DNA of 32,364 nt from JBFFXF01 sp041569895 (GTDB lineage: Bacteria > Planctomycetota > UBA8108 > JACQVS01), in the NCBI GenBank assembly GCA_041569895.1, contig JBFFXF010000053.1, forward strand, positions 1 to 32,364, given 5' to 3'. The stretch's first letter is position 1. Every line of letters starts with the position of its first letter. The translations under genes and the position numbers were made by a program. Below are positions 7,620 to 16,129 of the stretch, piece after piece. A model generated the notes under the pieces. That model was not told the DNA's origin. It made no database searches and was given only the letters and a program-made list of their open reading frames with translations.

Positions 7620-7760
7620 CGGAGGCGGATGACCGATTCCGACTCCGATTCCGACTCCGATGACCGATTCCGACTCGGACTCGGGGCTCTGATCTCTGAT
7701 CCCTGACCTCCGTCTCTGTCCTCTGGTCTCTGTCTCTGCGGATCGAGGACGAGGACGAGC
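7620..7760 (+). repeat. Composite simple-repeat island 2, filling the convergent gap
   Basis: The island occupies exactly the space between the stop codons of two convergent genes. GATTCC/GACTCC hexamers (7627-7684) are followed by a CTCTGATCTCTG/GTCTCTG tract (7685-7738). CGGATCGAGGACGAGGACGA (from 7739) then runs to the last base before the CotH stop codon. The module order and strand match islands 1, 3 and 4. Short Asp/Ser frames in it (from 7629) are treated as periodicity artefacts. Confidence 0.75.
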
Positions 7761-10700
7761 TCACCGACACGCATCCGGACACCCCACCATCGGCACGCAG
7801 CTGCGGCCGAGTGTCGGTGGGGGGCCGCCTCGGAAGAGGTGGAGGAGCAGGTGGACGGCGTCGCCGAGCTGGACCGTGCCGTCGCCGTCGTTGTCGGCGA
7901 GCGCCCGGTTGCTCTCGTCGTCGAGAGTGCCGTCGCCGCAGGGCAGCGGGGTGCTCGCGTCGACGAAGAGGTGACGGAGGAGCGTGACGGCGTCGCCGAC
8001 GGCGAGGCGGTCGTCCTGGTCGAGGTTGCCGGGAAGCTGCAGGGTGCCGGACGAGGCGAACTCCGCGTCCTCCGCGCCCGGTGAGCCGTGGATCACGCGG
8101 CTCGCTCGCCATGACACCGCCATCGACCAGGACTCGCGCGGCGCCAGCTCATCCTGGATGACGAGTGAGCGGCCGCTGCCATCGGTTCGCGGGTACCACT
8201 CGTCGTCGTAGCGGAACTCCTGGATGACCATCGATCGGCCGTCGATCAGCCGCAGCCACTCGCCTCCGTTCGACAGGCGTCCGGCGTACTCGCCGGCGAT
8301 CGGGATGTCCCGCCGGCCGTACCTCGTCTCGAAGACGCGGCGGTTCTGGACGAGGACGACGAACTCGCCGGGGTCGAGCGTCGTCACGTCGCTGCCGCCG
8401 AAGGCGAACTCGATGCCGTCGGTGAAGCTCACCTCGCCGAGGTCCAGCGGCGCGGAGTGCACGTTGCGGAGCTCGATGAACTCGTGCGCGTCGTCGCCGA
8501 GCGGGTTGTACATGATCTCCGTCACCCGGAGCCCCAGCTCGAGCGCGGACGGCGCGGTCGGCTCGCCGACCACGAACTCGACGGGCTCCGACCAGTGGCT
8601 CCACCGATCGGTGTCGTCGCGGAGTCGCACGCGCACGCGGTATCTCCGTCCGATCTCGACGGCGTTCGCCGGGACGTGCACGTCGGGCGCGAACTCCTCG
8701 AGCTCGCCGCTCTCCCAGACGGCGTTCCATTCGAACGGGCGGCGGATGCGCGGATCGAAGGGACGGTCCGGATCGCCGACCTGACCGACGCGCCACTTCA
8801 TGGCGCCGAAACCATCGCCCTGCGGGTCGACGAACTCGGAGCACGTGAAGGTCAGCTGGTCGCGGGGGAAGTCGTCCGGCGACGTCGACGTCACCACCGG
8901 CGTCTCCGGAACGCGCGACGCATCGCCTTCCGCCGCGGCGAGCGTGTCGAGGTGGCGTGCGCGGCCGCCCGCGGGCACGGTCGGCCCGCTGCCTCCGGTC
9001 CAGCCGATGAACGCGAAGCGCTTCATGTCGACGATCTTCGCCTGAATCGGCCCGAAGTCCTGCCTGCCGGTCTGCGCGGGCCCGTTGCGCCAGCGATCGC
9101 GGTCGGCCATCGAGAAGTCGATCACGAAGGCGGCCAGGTCGTCGATCATCGTGTGGATCACCTCCTCCGTCCACACGAGGTCGCGGAACTCGCGAATGAA
9201 GTTCCTGTACGCCTGCTTGAACCGCTGCTTGCGCCCCGTGAAGATCGCGTCCTTCGTGTAGTCGACGCCGCTGTTCCAGTTCGGCCCCCAGCTGGCGTCG
9301 GAGTCCCACGGCAGCGTCCACAGGCGTCCGAACTGGCTGCCCGAGTAATCCGGCTCGAAGTACCACGCGCGGTTCTTCGAGTGCGAGTCCGCCGGGCGGA
9401 AGTCATAGTGCCGGATCCCCTCGACCACCGCGTGGTAGGGATACCACTTCTCGTAGTTGACGTGCGCGTCGAGCCACTCCTCGGGCCGCTGCGGCCGCAG
9501 CGTGCGGCGGATGTTCTGGAAGTCGGCGTCGGTCTTGGTGGCGAAGCGGCCCTGGTTCCGGCGCAGCTGGTTGCCGTCGAAGATGCCGTCCTTGAGCTTG
9601 TAGAGGTTGCCGTCCTCCATGTCGTGCGCGTCGAGGAAGCGCGGATCGTAGTCCTCGATGGCGTTGAACATCCCCCAGAAGTCGCCGTTGTACTGCCCGA
9701 GCGCGTCGTCCGGCGCCTCCTCGGGGCCGTCGATGACGCGGAGGTGGAAGGTGTGGAACCACGGCGCCGGCACGCCGACGAGGTTCCAGAGGTCGGCGTT
9801 CATTGTCTCGGTGAGACCGAAGTTGCCGACGCGCTTGTTGTCGAACATCTTTCCGGTGTTCAGCGTGCGCCAGCGCTCGGGGTAGAGCTTGCCGTACTGG
9901 TCGCGCGCGCGGAGGTAGTTCCCCTTGTGGAAGCGGATCCGCATCGAACGCTTCCCCTGACCGCCGTAGCGGTCGTTCGCCTGGCGCAACCGGTAGAAGA
10001 CGTGGTCGTAGACGCGCCCGTCGTAGACGAAGGCGCCCTCCCAGTTGAAACGATCGCGCGCCCGCTCGTTCGACTTCGGGATGTGGAACGACGCGTTGTA
10101 GGCGATGCAGTGGGTGAGGTCCGGCTCGCGCGTGATGAGGAAGTAGATGGGCAGTGTCTCGAGGACGTCCGGCGGGTACTCGTGCCCGACGCCGTCCGGG
10201 TGCACCGTGAGCCGCGTCGTGCGATACGACGGCAGGCCGTCGTAGACGAAGAGAGCGAAGTTGAGCGATCGATCGTCGCGGTGGGGCACGAGCACCGAGA
10301 CACCGGCGCGGTCGCTCGCGGCGACTCGATACCGCACCAGCGTGCGGTTCGGCTGCGGCGGCAGGGTCGCCGTGAAGACGCCGTCGCCGGCGAGCAGGTC
10401 GTCGCCCTCGCCGTCGTCGCGCATCGGCGTCGCCTCCCAGCTCTCCGCCGCCTCGAACTCGGGGTTCGGCAACCGAGGCTGGTCCGGCCGCACGCCGAGG
10501 AGCTGCGGGTGGGGCAGCGGCAGGTACGCCGGGAGGAACTCGCCCGACGGCACGACCTGGTAGCGCAGCGTCACGGAGGCGACGCCGTTCGCGTCGGTCA
10601 CCTTCGTCGTCACGACGATGGCCTCCTCCGACGTCGGCTGCGCCGGCTGGTGGTCGACCTGGCGAACGAGCGGCGGCGCGTTCTCGAGGAACGCGGAATT

Positions 10701-11792
10701 CAACCACCCCGGTGTCGGCGGCGCGCCCTCGTTGCCGACGTCCGACGAGGACGGCCGGAAGAGCTCGACGTCGATCGAGACGTCGTTGCTTCGAAGGCTC
10801 GTGTTGAAGACCTGCACGGCGATGACGTTTCTTCCGCGACTCAGGAAGCTTCCGGGGTTGTCGAGGAGAAAGGTCTCCCAGCGCGCCTCGGAGCTGCGCC
10901 CGGCGGTGGCGTCGAAGGTCGGTGGCCCGTCCGGACCACGCCGGTTGAGCACCTCGATGCCGTTGACCCACACGATCGCCCCGTCATCGGCATAGAGCCC
11001 GAGCATCAGGAGACGCGGCGGTTCCGCGTCGAGCACGAGGTCGCGGCGCAGGTAGATCGTCGTGTAGTTCTCGCGCATGTCGTCGAGCACGGTGTTGTCG
11101 TCGTCGTCGTTGAAGCCGATGCTCGTCTGACCGGTGAGCCACGAATCATCCGGCTCGAAATCCGGCTGCCGCCACGCGTCGATCGGGTCGGACGCCTCGG
11201 ATGTGCCCTTGCGGTAGAGCCATCCCTCCGCCTCGGCCCGGAGGAAATACTCGCGCTCGGCCGGCAGCGACGTCATGAAACCGGACGCGCGCCAGCTGCC
11301 GCCGAGGTCGTTGTCGAGGGACGGGTTGATGAGCTCCATCGAGCTGCCGCGTCCGGTCGACGCCAGCGGCCACGGAAAGCGCGTGCCGTAGTCGACGCGA
11401 TCCTCGATGGCGCCGGCGCGGTTCCTGAGCACGAGCCGCTCTCCGTCGTTGGAGAGACGTCCCTCGTACGGGCCGAGCACGCGGACGTCCTCGGCGAGGG
11501 CGAAGACCTCTCGCAGGACGTCGGGATCCTCGGCGATCAGCAGGTAGGCCTTGGGCTCGAGGATGGTGCCGGCCGGGAACGTGAAGGAGACTCCCTCCGA
11601 GAAGAACCAGCCGGAGAGGTCGACGCGGGCCGAGCCCCGGTTGTAGAGCTCGATGAACTCCGCCGGGACGGTCTTGTCCTCGGGCTCGTAGTGGAGCTCG
11701 TTGATGACGACGCCACGGGCAAGCGCGTGCGGCGCGCGCCCCGCGGCGGCGACGAGAAGGACGGCGGCGAAAACGAGGAACTTGCGGCTCAT
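7761..11792 (-). CDS. Secreted lamin-tail / CotH kinase-like / dockerin-like multidomain protein
   Basis: This 1343-residue exported protein has a Sec signal peptide at residues 1-26. A first lamin-tail domain (about 28-140) begins VVINELHYEPED and includes EFIELYNRGSARVDLSGW. A beta-rich region with SIGFNDDDDNTVLDDM (about 180-345) follows. A CotH-type segment (about 540-905) contains GKRSMRIRFHKGNYL, WNLVGVPAPW and LPWDSDASWG. A second lamin-tail domain (about 1085-1230) has VTEIMYNPLGDDAHEFIELR. The tail (about 1252-1325) has two EF-hand-like repeats, NLDQDDRLAVGDAVTLLRHL and NDGDGTVQLGDAVHLLLHLF, as in planctomycete dockerin-like modules. CotH proteins of spore formers are protein kinases; kinase activity here is not established. 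A GGAGGT ribosome binding site precedes the ATG. Cell-surface display or complex assembly is the likely role. Confidence 0.88.
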   Translation of the reverse strand: MSRKFLVFAAVLLVAAAGRAPHALARGVVINELHYEPEDKTVPAEFIELYNRGSARVDLSGWFFSEGVSFTFPAGTILEPKAYLLIAEDPDVLREVFALAEDVRVLGPYEGRLSNDGERLVLRNRAGAIEDRVDYGTRFPWPLASTGRGSSMELINPSLDNDLGGSWRASGFMTSLPAEREYFLRAEAEGWLYRKGTSEASDPIDAWRQPDFEPDDSWLTGQTSIGFNDDDDNTVLDDMRENYTTIYLRRDLVLDAEPPRLLMLGLYADDGAIVWVNGIEVLNRRGPDGPPTFDATAGRSSEARWETFLLDNPGSFLSRGRNVIAVQVFNTSLRSNDVSIDVELFRPSSSDVGNEGAPPTPGWLNSAFLENAPPLVRQVDHQPAQPTSEEAIVVTTKVTDANGVASVTLRYQVVPSGEFLPAYLPLPHPQLLGVRPDQPRLPNPEFEAAESWEATPMRDDGEGDDLLAGDGVFTATLPPQPNRTLVRYRVAASDRAGVSVLVPHRDDRSLNFALFVYDGLPSYRTTRLTVHPDGVGHEYPPDVLETLPIYFLITREPDLTHCIAYNASFHIPKSNERARDRFNWEGAFVYDGRVYDHVFYRLRQANDRYGGQGKRSMRIRFHKGNYLRARDQYGKLYPERWRTLNTGKMFDNKRVGNFGLTETMNADLWNLVGVPAPWFHTFHLRVIDGPEEAPDDALGQYNGDFWGMFNAIEDYDPRFLDAHDMEDGNLYKLKDGIFDGNQLRRNQGRFATKTDADFQNIRRTLRPQRPEEWLDAHVNYEKWYPYHAVVEGIRHYDFRPADSHSKNRAWYFEPDYSGSQFGRLWTLPWDSDASWGPNWNSGVDYTKDAIFTGRKQRFKQAYRNFIREFRDLVWTEEVIHTMIDDLAAFVIDFSMADRDRWRNGPAQTGRQDFGPIQAKIVDMKRFAFIGWTGGSGPTVPAGGRARHLDTLAAAEGDASRVPETPVVTSTSPDDFPRDQLTFTCSEFVDPQGDGFGAMKWRVGQVGDPDRPFDPRIRRPFEWNAVWESGELEEFAPDVHVPANAVEIGRRYRVRVRLRDDTDRWSHWSEPVEFVVGEPTAPSALELGLRVTEIMYNPLGDDAHEFIELRNVHSAPLDLGEVSFTDGIEFAFGGSDVTTLDPGEFVVLVQNRRVFETRYGRRDIPIAGEYAGRLSNGGEWLRLIDGRSMVIQEFRYDDEWYPRTDGSGRSLVIQDELAPRESWSMAVSWRASRVIHGSPGAEDAEFASSGTLQLPGNLDQDDRLAVGDAVTLLRHLFVDASTPLPCGDGTLDDESNRALADNDGDGTVQLGDAVHLLLHLFRGGPPPTLGRSCVPMVGCPDACR

Positions 11793-11811
11793 CGGACCTC
11801 CGGGACGTTTC

Positions 11812-11978
11812 TATAGCGCGGCACAATTCTGAGAGGGCGTCTGGCCGGCGCTTCTCCGCCCTGGCTTTGTCGCTCGGCCTCGACGATACTCTCCGTTGTA
11901 TCGCCTCGGCCTCGCTTCGCGCCAGGACGAAGAATCGGCTCAGCCAGCCACACCACTCATAATCGCGCCCCACTATTT
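11812..11978. repeat. 167-bp palindromic MITE-like element, copy 1
   Basis: The element is an imperfect full-length palindrome. Its ends, TATAGCGCGGCACAATTCTG on the left and CGCGCCCCACTATTT on the right, form a 22-base terminal inverted repeat with about 16 matches. The arms (CTGGCCGGCG...CCTGGC against its mirror) fold towards a centre at CGATAC-tctccgtt-GTATCG (11884-11903). Reverse-complemented, it is about 95% identical to 32225-32364 by eye. It lies upstream of the CotH gene and downstream of the PQQ-like gene, filling most of that 268-bp gap. No transposase is present. The remaining 80 bases before the PQQ-like stop codon show nothing. Confidence 0.8.
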
Positions 11979-12060
11979 CGACATGAAGATCGCGGCATTG
12001 TAGCACTCCCGCGACCCGAATTGGAGGGCGCGGCGCCGCGGGTCGAGAGAGCGCCCTCCT

Positions 12061-13344
12061 TCAGCGCGCCTCCCGTTCCGGCTCGGGCTTCTCGATTCGC
12101 CAGAGATGCTCGAGCGTGCGGGCGAAGAGCGCGCCGTCGCCGACGGCGTACGACGCCAGGGCGCGCTCATCGAGGGGATTGCGCGACAGCAGCCGGTATC
12201 GCTTGCCGGCAGCGAGGACGATCCCTTCACCGTCCTCGGCGAGCAGGTAGATCCGACCGTCGGCGAGGACCGGCGACGCCGAGAAGCTGCCGCTCAGCCG
12301 CTGGCGCCAGTGTCGGCGTCCGGTCGCAGCATCCAGGCAGGAGACCACGCCGCCGTCGCTGACGACGTAGAGCTCCCTGCCGGCGAGCAGGAAGCTCGGG
12401 TTGTGCGACACCGCCGATCGCAGCGTCCACGCCACGTGGGTATCGGTGACGTCCCCACGGCCGTCGGGGCGGATGGCCAGCAGCCTCGGCGTGTCGTACG
12501 ACGTGCTGACGAAGACCAGCCCCGAGTCGGCGTCGAACACGGGCCGCGGCACGACGGAATAGCCCCCCGGATAGCGCACGCGCCAGATCTCCTTGCCGTT
12601 CTCCGGAACGTAGCTCGCGGCGTGATTCGCGCCCGGGAGCACGACCTGCGTCGCGCCGTCGACCTGGATCGCCAGCGGCGTCGAGAACGCGAACTGCTTG
12701 CGCTCCGAGCTCGGCGGTCGGGGCGTCCGCCACCGCTCCTTGCCCGTGCGCGCGTCGAGCGCCACGACGAACGGGTCCCGGGCGCCGTCGCAGCTGAAGA
12801 TCAGCAGCGAGCCCACCAGCGCCGGCGAGCCGCCGCTGCCGTGGACCGGGTCGTAGTCGATCGACTCGTTTCGCCAGATGACCTTGCCGTCGACGTCGAG
12901 ACAGGCGGTGCCGTTGGCGCCGAAATGCACCCAGACCCGCTTGCCGTCGGTGATCGGCGTCGGACTCGCGTGGCTGTTCTTCCTCTGGATGCGCGTCTGG
13001 CCGTGCCGGAACACCTCGACGTTCCACGTCACCTTTCCGGTGGACGCATCGACGCGCAGGACACGCAGCGACTGGCTACCGTCGAGGGCGCGCGGATCGC
13101 CGGGGACATCCGAGACCGCCGTCGTCAGATAGATCGCCCCGTCCCGCAGCACCGGCGACGACCAGCCGCGGCCCGGGATTGGGGTCTTCCACCCGATGTT
13201 CGTGCGCCGATCCCACGACACGGGCAACCCCGTCGCCGTCGAGATCCCCTGCCCGGTCGGCCCGCGAAACTCGGGCCAGTCAGCCGCGACGTGGCCGCAG
13301 AGGGCCACGACCATGGCGGCGGTCGTGGTGAGTCGTCGCGTCAT
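12061..13344 (-). CDS. Exported PQQ-like beta-propeller repeat protein
   Basis: This 427-residue protein has a signal peptide (MTRRLTTTAAMVVALCGHVAA) followed directly by DWPEFRGPTGQGIS, the classic N-terminus of planctomycete PQQ-like repeat proteins. Successive blades show the family pattern of alternating beta strands with A-x-D-x-x-TGK motifs: LRVDASTGKVTWNVEV, VALDARTGKERWRTP and LDAATGRRHWRQRL. This is a BamB-like propeller architecture. Whether PQQ is bound is unknown, and most such planctomycete paralogues are probably structural or binding proteins in the periplasm. ATG start with GAGG about nine bases upstream. It is followed on the same strand by the CotH gene, but a repeat element separates them, so co-transcription is uncertain. 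Confidence 0.9.
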   Translation of the reverse strand: MTRRLTTTAAMVVALCGHVAADWPEFRGPTGQGISTATGLPVSWDRRTNIGWKTPIPGRGWSSPVLRDGAIYLTTAVSDVPGDPRALDGSQSLRVLRVDASTGKVTWNVEVFRHGQTRIQRKNSHASPTPITDGKRVWVHFGANGTACLDVDGKVIWRNESIDYDPVHGSGGSPALVGSLLIFSCDGARDPFVVALDARTGKERWRTPRPPSSERKQFAFSTPLAIQVDGATQVVLPGANHAASYVPENGKEIWRVRYPGGYSVVPRPVFDADSGLVFVSTSYDTPRLLAIRPDGRGDVTDTHVAWTLRSAVSHNPSFLLAGRELYVVSDGGVVSCLDAATGRRHWRQRLSGSFSASPVLADGRIYLLAEDGEGIVLAAGKRYRLLSRNPLDERALASYAVGDGALFARTLEHLWRIEKPEPEREAR

Positions 13345-13396
13345 GTCCGGGTGTTTCCTCCTCGTTCAGGGGTGCCGGTCTCCGTTCCCGCCTGTC

Positions 13397-13600
13397 GTCG
13401 TCCTCGTCCTCGTCCTCGTCCTCGAACGCCTTCGATTTTCGAGTCCGATGTCCGATGCCGACTCCGACACCGACTCCGACACCGACTCCGACTCCGATTC
13501 CGACTCCGACTCCGATGACCGATTCCGATGACCGATTCCGACTCGGGCTCGGTCCTCTGATCTCTGACCTCTGTCTCTGTCTCGGATCTCGAGGACGAGG
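13397..13600 (+). repeat. Composite simple-repeat island 3 (complete form)
   Basis: All modules are present. A TCCTCG array (13397-13424) is joined to AACGCC. A GACTCC/GACACC/GATTCC hexamer array follows (13441-13550), then a CTCTGATCTCTG/GTCTCTG tract (13553-13585), and finally GAGGACGAGG (about 13590-13599). The first and last modules are reverse complements, so the island is bounded by inverted repeats. It lies between divergent genes, inside the 444-bp stretch 13345-13788. The remainder of that stretch (13601-13788) holds the candidate promoter of the downstream operon and otherwise nothing recognisable. Confidence 0.75.
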
Positions 13601-13698
13601 CCCAGATGGGGCCCCATGATACCCGCACGATCCCCTTCCCGCCCTCCGCGCCCCGAAAAAAGCTCCCCGCGGCTCGACCCCCGGCACACGGCGCCACC

Positions 13699-13728
13699 TT
13701 GCCTGGTCGCGCCGGAAGGCGATACGAT
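13699..13728 (+). promoter_or_regulatory. Candidate promoter of the metallohydrolase-DUF1549-DUF1501 operon
   Basis: TTGCCT (13699-13704) and TACGAT (13723-13728) are separated by 18 bases, a reasonable sigma70-type pair in otherwise GC-rich DNA. Transcription would begin near 13735, which excludes the far upstream ATG at 13606 and supports a translation start at 13774-13804. Confidence 0.4.
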
Positions 13729-13788
13729 ATCCGGATCGGTTTTGCGTTGCGCCGCGCCCGGGGATGCTCGGGAATGGAGCTGTCTGAC

Positions 13789-16110
13789 ATGAGGATGTCC
13801 GCCATGAGAACGCGCTTCCTGCCGCTCGTCGTCCTCGCCGCCCTCGTCGCGGGCGTCGTCGCCGTGCCCGGCGTCCGGGGCGACGACCTTCCGGTGATCA
13901 CCGAGGTCGAGCTCCAGCCGCTCGGCGCCGCGACGCGGCGTCTCGTCGAGACGCTCGATTTTCTCGGCGCGCCGCTCGGGGCCGCCACTCGCAAGAAGCT
14001 GGACGACGCGCTCGGGGCGGATGAGCCGCAGGCCGCGATCCGGGGCATCCAGGCGGTGCTCGACCCGCTCTGCCTCGCCGCCGTGCACGTCAATCCGGAG
14101 AGCCGCGTCAAGGTGAAGGAGGGGCCGGTCCGCAAGGAGCTCGTCCAGCAGGGGTGGCGGACGTTCCTCGTCAAGGTGCACAACGAGGCCGGTGTCACGG
14201 CGCCGCTGCGCGTCGAGAGCCCGAACGCCGCGCCGCTCTTCCGCCGCTCGACCGGCAGCCCGGACCCCGCGGTCACGATCACCACCGGTGACGCGCTCGA
14301 CCGATTCCTCGACGTCGACGTGTACTCGAAGCCGCCGATGAAGGAGAAGCTCTCCGGGCTCGAGCTCGAGTACCGGGTGATCCAGCTCTACAGCCGCGAC
14401 GTCGGCAAGCGCGAGGCGACGCTGGCGTTCGACGTCGGGCAGGGCACGCAGGACCTCGGGTTCCGCAACGAGGTCTCGATCCTCTTCAACTGCGTGCGCG
14501 CCGTCGAGGTGGTCCTCGAGGTGCTCGATCACGACGGCAAGCCGACCACCGGCATGTTCGAGATCCGGGACCGGTTCGGCCGCGTCTATCCCGCCCCGGC
14601 GCGCCGGCTCGCGCCCGATTTCTTCTTCCACAACCAGATCTACCGCCACAGCGGCGAGTCGGTCCACCTGCCGCCCGGGAAGTACTCCTTCCGATTCAGC
14701 CGCGGACCGGAGTATCTCCTCCAGACGCGCGAGGTCGAGGTGCCGGACTCGGTCAGTTACCGCGAGACCTTCCGCCTGCGGCGATGGATCCACGCCGCCG
14801 AGGAGGGCTGGTGGTCCGGTGATCACCACATCCACGCCGCCGGGTGCGCGCACTACGAGAGCCCCTCGGAGGGCGTGACGCCGAAGGACATGATGCGTCA
14901 CATCCTCGGCGAGGACCTCAACGTCGGCTGCGTGCTCTCGTGGGGGCCGTGCTGGTACTACCAGAAGCAGTTCTTCGAGGGCAAGGTGAACGCGCTCTCG
15001 ACCGAGCGCTACATCATGCGGTACGACGTCGAGGTCTCCGGTTTCCCGTCGAGCCACGCCGGGCACCTCTCGATCCTGCGCATGAGCGAGGACGACTACA
15101 AGGGTGTCGAGCGCATCGAGGAGTGGCCGAGCTGGGACCTGCCGGTGCTCAAATGGGCCAAGGAGCAGGGCGCCGTCACTGGCTTCAGCCACAGCGGGTG
15201 GGGCCTGCAGGTGCCGGGCGACGAGCTGCCGAACTACAACATGGCGCCGTTCGACGGCATCGGGGCGAACGAATACATCGTCGACGTCGTGCACGACGCC
15301 GTCGATTTCATCTCGACGGTGGACACGCCGGCGGTGTGGGAGCTCAACATCTGGTACCACACGCTCAACTGCGGCTTCCGGTGCCGCATCAGCGGCGAGA
15401 CCGACTTCCCCTGCATCTACGGCGAGCGCGTCGGGCTCGGGCGCGTCTATGTCAAGCTCGACAAGCCCCCCGGCAAGCAGCTCGATTTCGACGCGTGGGT
15501 CGACGGTCTGCGCGACGGCCGCTCCTACGTCTCCGACGGCAAGAGCCACATCATGGACTTCAAGGTCGACGACGTGGCGGTCGGGGAGAAGGGCTCGGGC
15601 GGGGCCATCAGCGAGCTCCGCCTGAAGAGGCCGCGGTCGGTGGTGGTGTCGGCTCGGGTCGCGGCGTGGCTCGACGAGACGCCGAATCCGTCGGTGCGCG
15701 ACAGACCGCTCGATCAGAAGCCCTACTGGGACGTCGAGCGGGCCCGCATCGGCGATTCCCGCCGCGTCCCGCTCGAGCTGATCGTCAACGGGCAGGCCGC
15801 CGAGCGCAAGGAGATCGTCGCCGACGGCCTGGTGACGAGCGTGCGCTTCCAGACGCCCATCGAGCGCTCGAGCTGGGTGGCGCTGCGGATTTTCCCGACC
15901 TCGCACACGAATCCGGTGTTCGTGATGGTGGACGGCGCGCCGATCCGGGCGAGCCGCCGCAGCGCGAAGTGGTGTCTCGAGGCCGTCGACGTCTGCTGGG
16001 AGCAGAAGAAGCGACGCATCCGCAAGGAGGAGCTGGAGGCGGCGCGGGAGGCCTATGACGTGGCGCGAGAGGCGTACAGGAAGATCCTCGCCGAGTGCGA
16101 GGTCGATTGA
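13789..16110 (+). CDS. Exported CehA/McbA family metallohydrolase (PHP fold)
   Basis: This is about 773 residues from the chosen start. The signal peptide (LPLVVLAALVAGVVAVPGVRG) begins within the first 25 residues. The ATGs at 13789, 13795 and 13804 all retain it. I chose 13789 because GGAG lies nine bases upstream, and the frame extends further back only through implausible sequence. A long beta-rich N-terminal region is followed by the PHP-type metal site. It has GDHHIHAAG (H347 and H349), then SSHAGHLSIL and TGFSHSGWG further on, matching CehA/McbA carbamate-hydrolase relatives. Those enzymes hydrolyse carbaryl, but planctomycete homologues are numerous and their substrates are unknown. 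It is first in an operon with the DUF1549/1553 and DUF1501 genes, with 19 bases to the next gene. Confidence 0.85.
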   Translation: MRMSAMRTRFLPLVVLAALVAGVVAVPGVRGDDLPVITEVELQPLGAATRRLVETLDFLGAPLGAATRKKLDDALGADEPQAAIRGIQAVLDPLCLAAVHVNPESRVKVKEGPVRKELVQQGWRTFLVKVHNEAGVTAPLRVESPNAAPLFRRSTGSPDPAVTITTGDALDRFLDVDVYSKPPMKEKLSGLELEYRVIQLYSRDVGKREATLAFDVGQGTQDLGFRNEVSILFNCVRAVEVVLEVLDHDGKPTTGMFEIRDRFGRVYPAPARRLAPDFFFHNQIYRHSGESVHLPPGKYSFRFSRGPEYLLQTREVEVPDSVSYRETFRLRRWIHAAEEGWWSGDHHIHAAGCAHYESPSEGVTPKDMMRHILGEDLNVGCVLSWGPCWYYQKQFFEGKVNALSTERYIMRYDVEVSGFPSSHAGHLSILRMSEDDYKGVERIEEWPSWDLPVLKWAKEQGAVTGFSHSGWGLQVPGDELPNYNMAPFDGIGANEYIVDVVHDAVDFISTVDTPAVWELNIWYHTLNCGFRCRISGETDFPCIYGERVGLGRVYVKLDKPPGKQLDFDAWVDGLRDGRSYVSDGKSHIMDFKVDDVAVGEKGSGGAISELRLKRPRSVVVSARVAAWLDETPNPSVRDRPLDQKPYWDVERARIGDSRRVPLELIVNGQAAERKEIVADGLVTSVRFQTPIERSSWVALRIFPTSHTNPVFVMVDGAPIRASRRSAKWCLEAVDVCWEQKKRRIRKEELEAAREAYDVAREAYRKILAECEVD

Positions 16111-16129
16111 CCGAGGCGTGAGAAGAAGC

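Noticed and set aside
8457..11816. An 1119-codon plus-strand frame antisense to the CotH gene
   Set aside because: Its composition is that of a shadow, and the minus strand has coherent LTD, CotH and dockerin-like domains with a signal peptide.
13397..13600. Possible CRISPR-like array in the hexamer islands
   Set aside because: Units are 6 bases long without unique spacers, and no cas genes are present.
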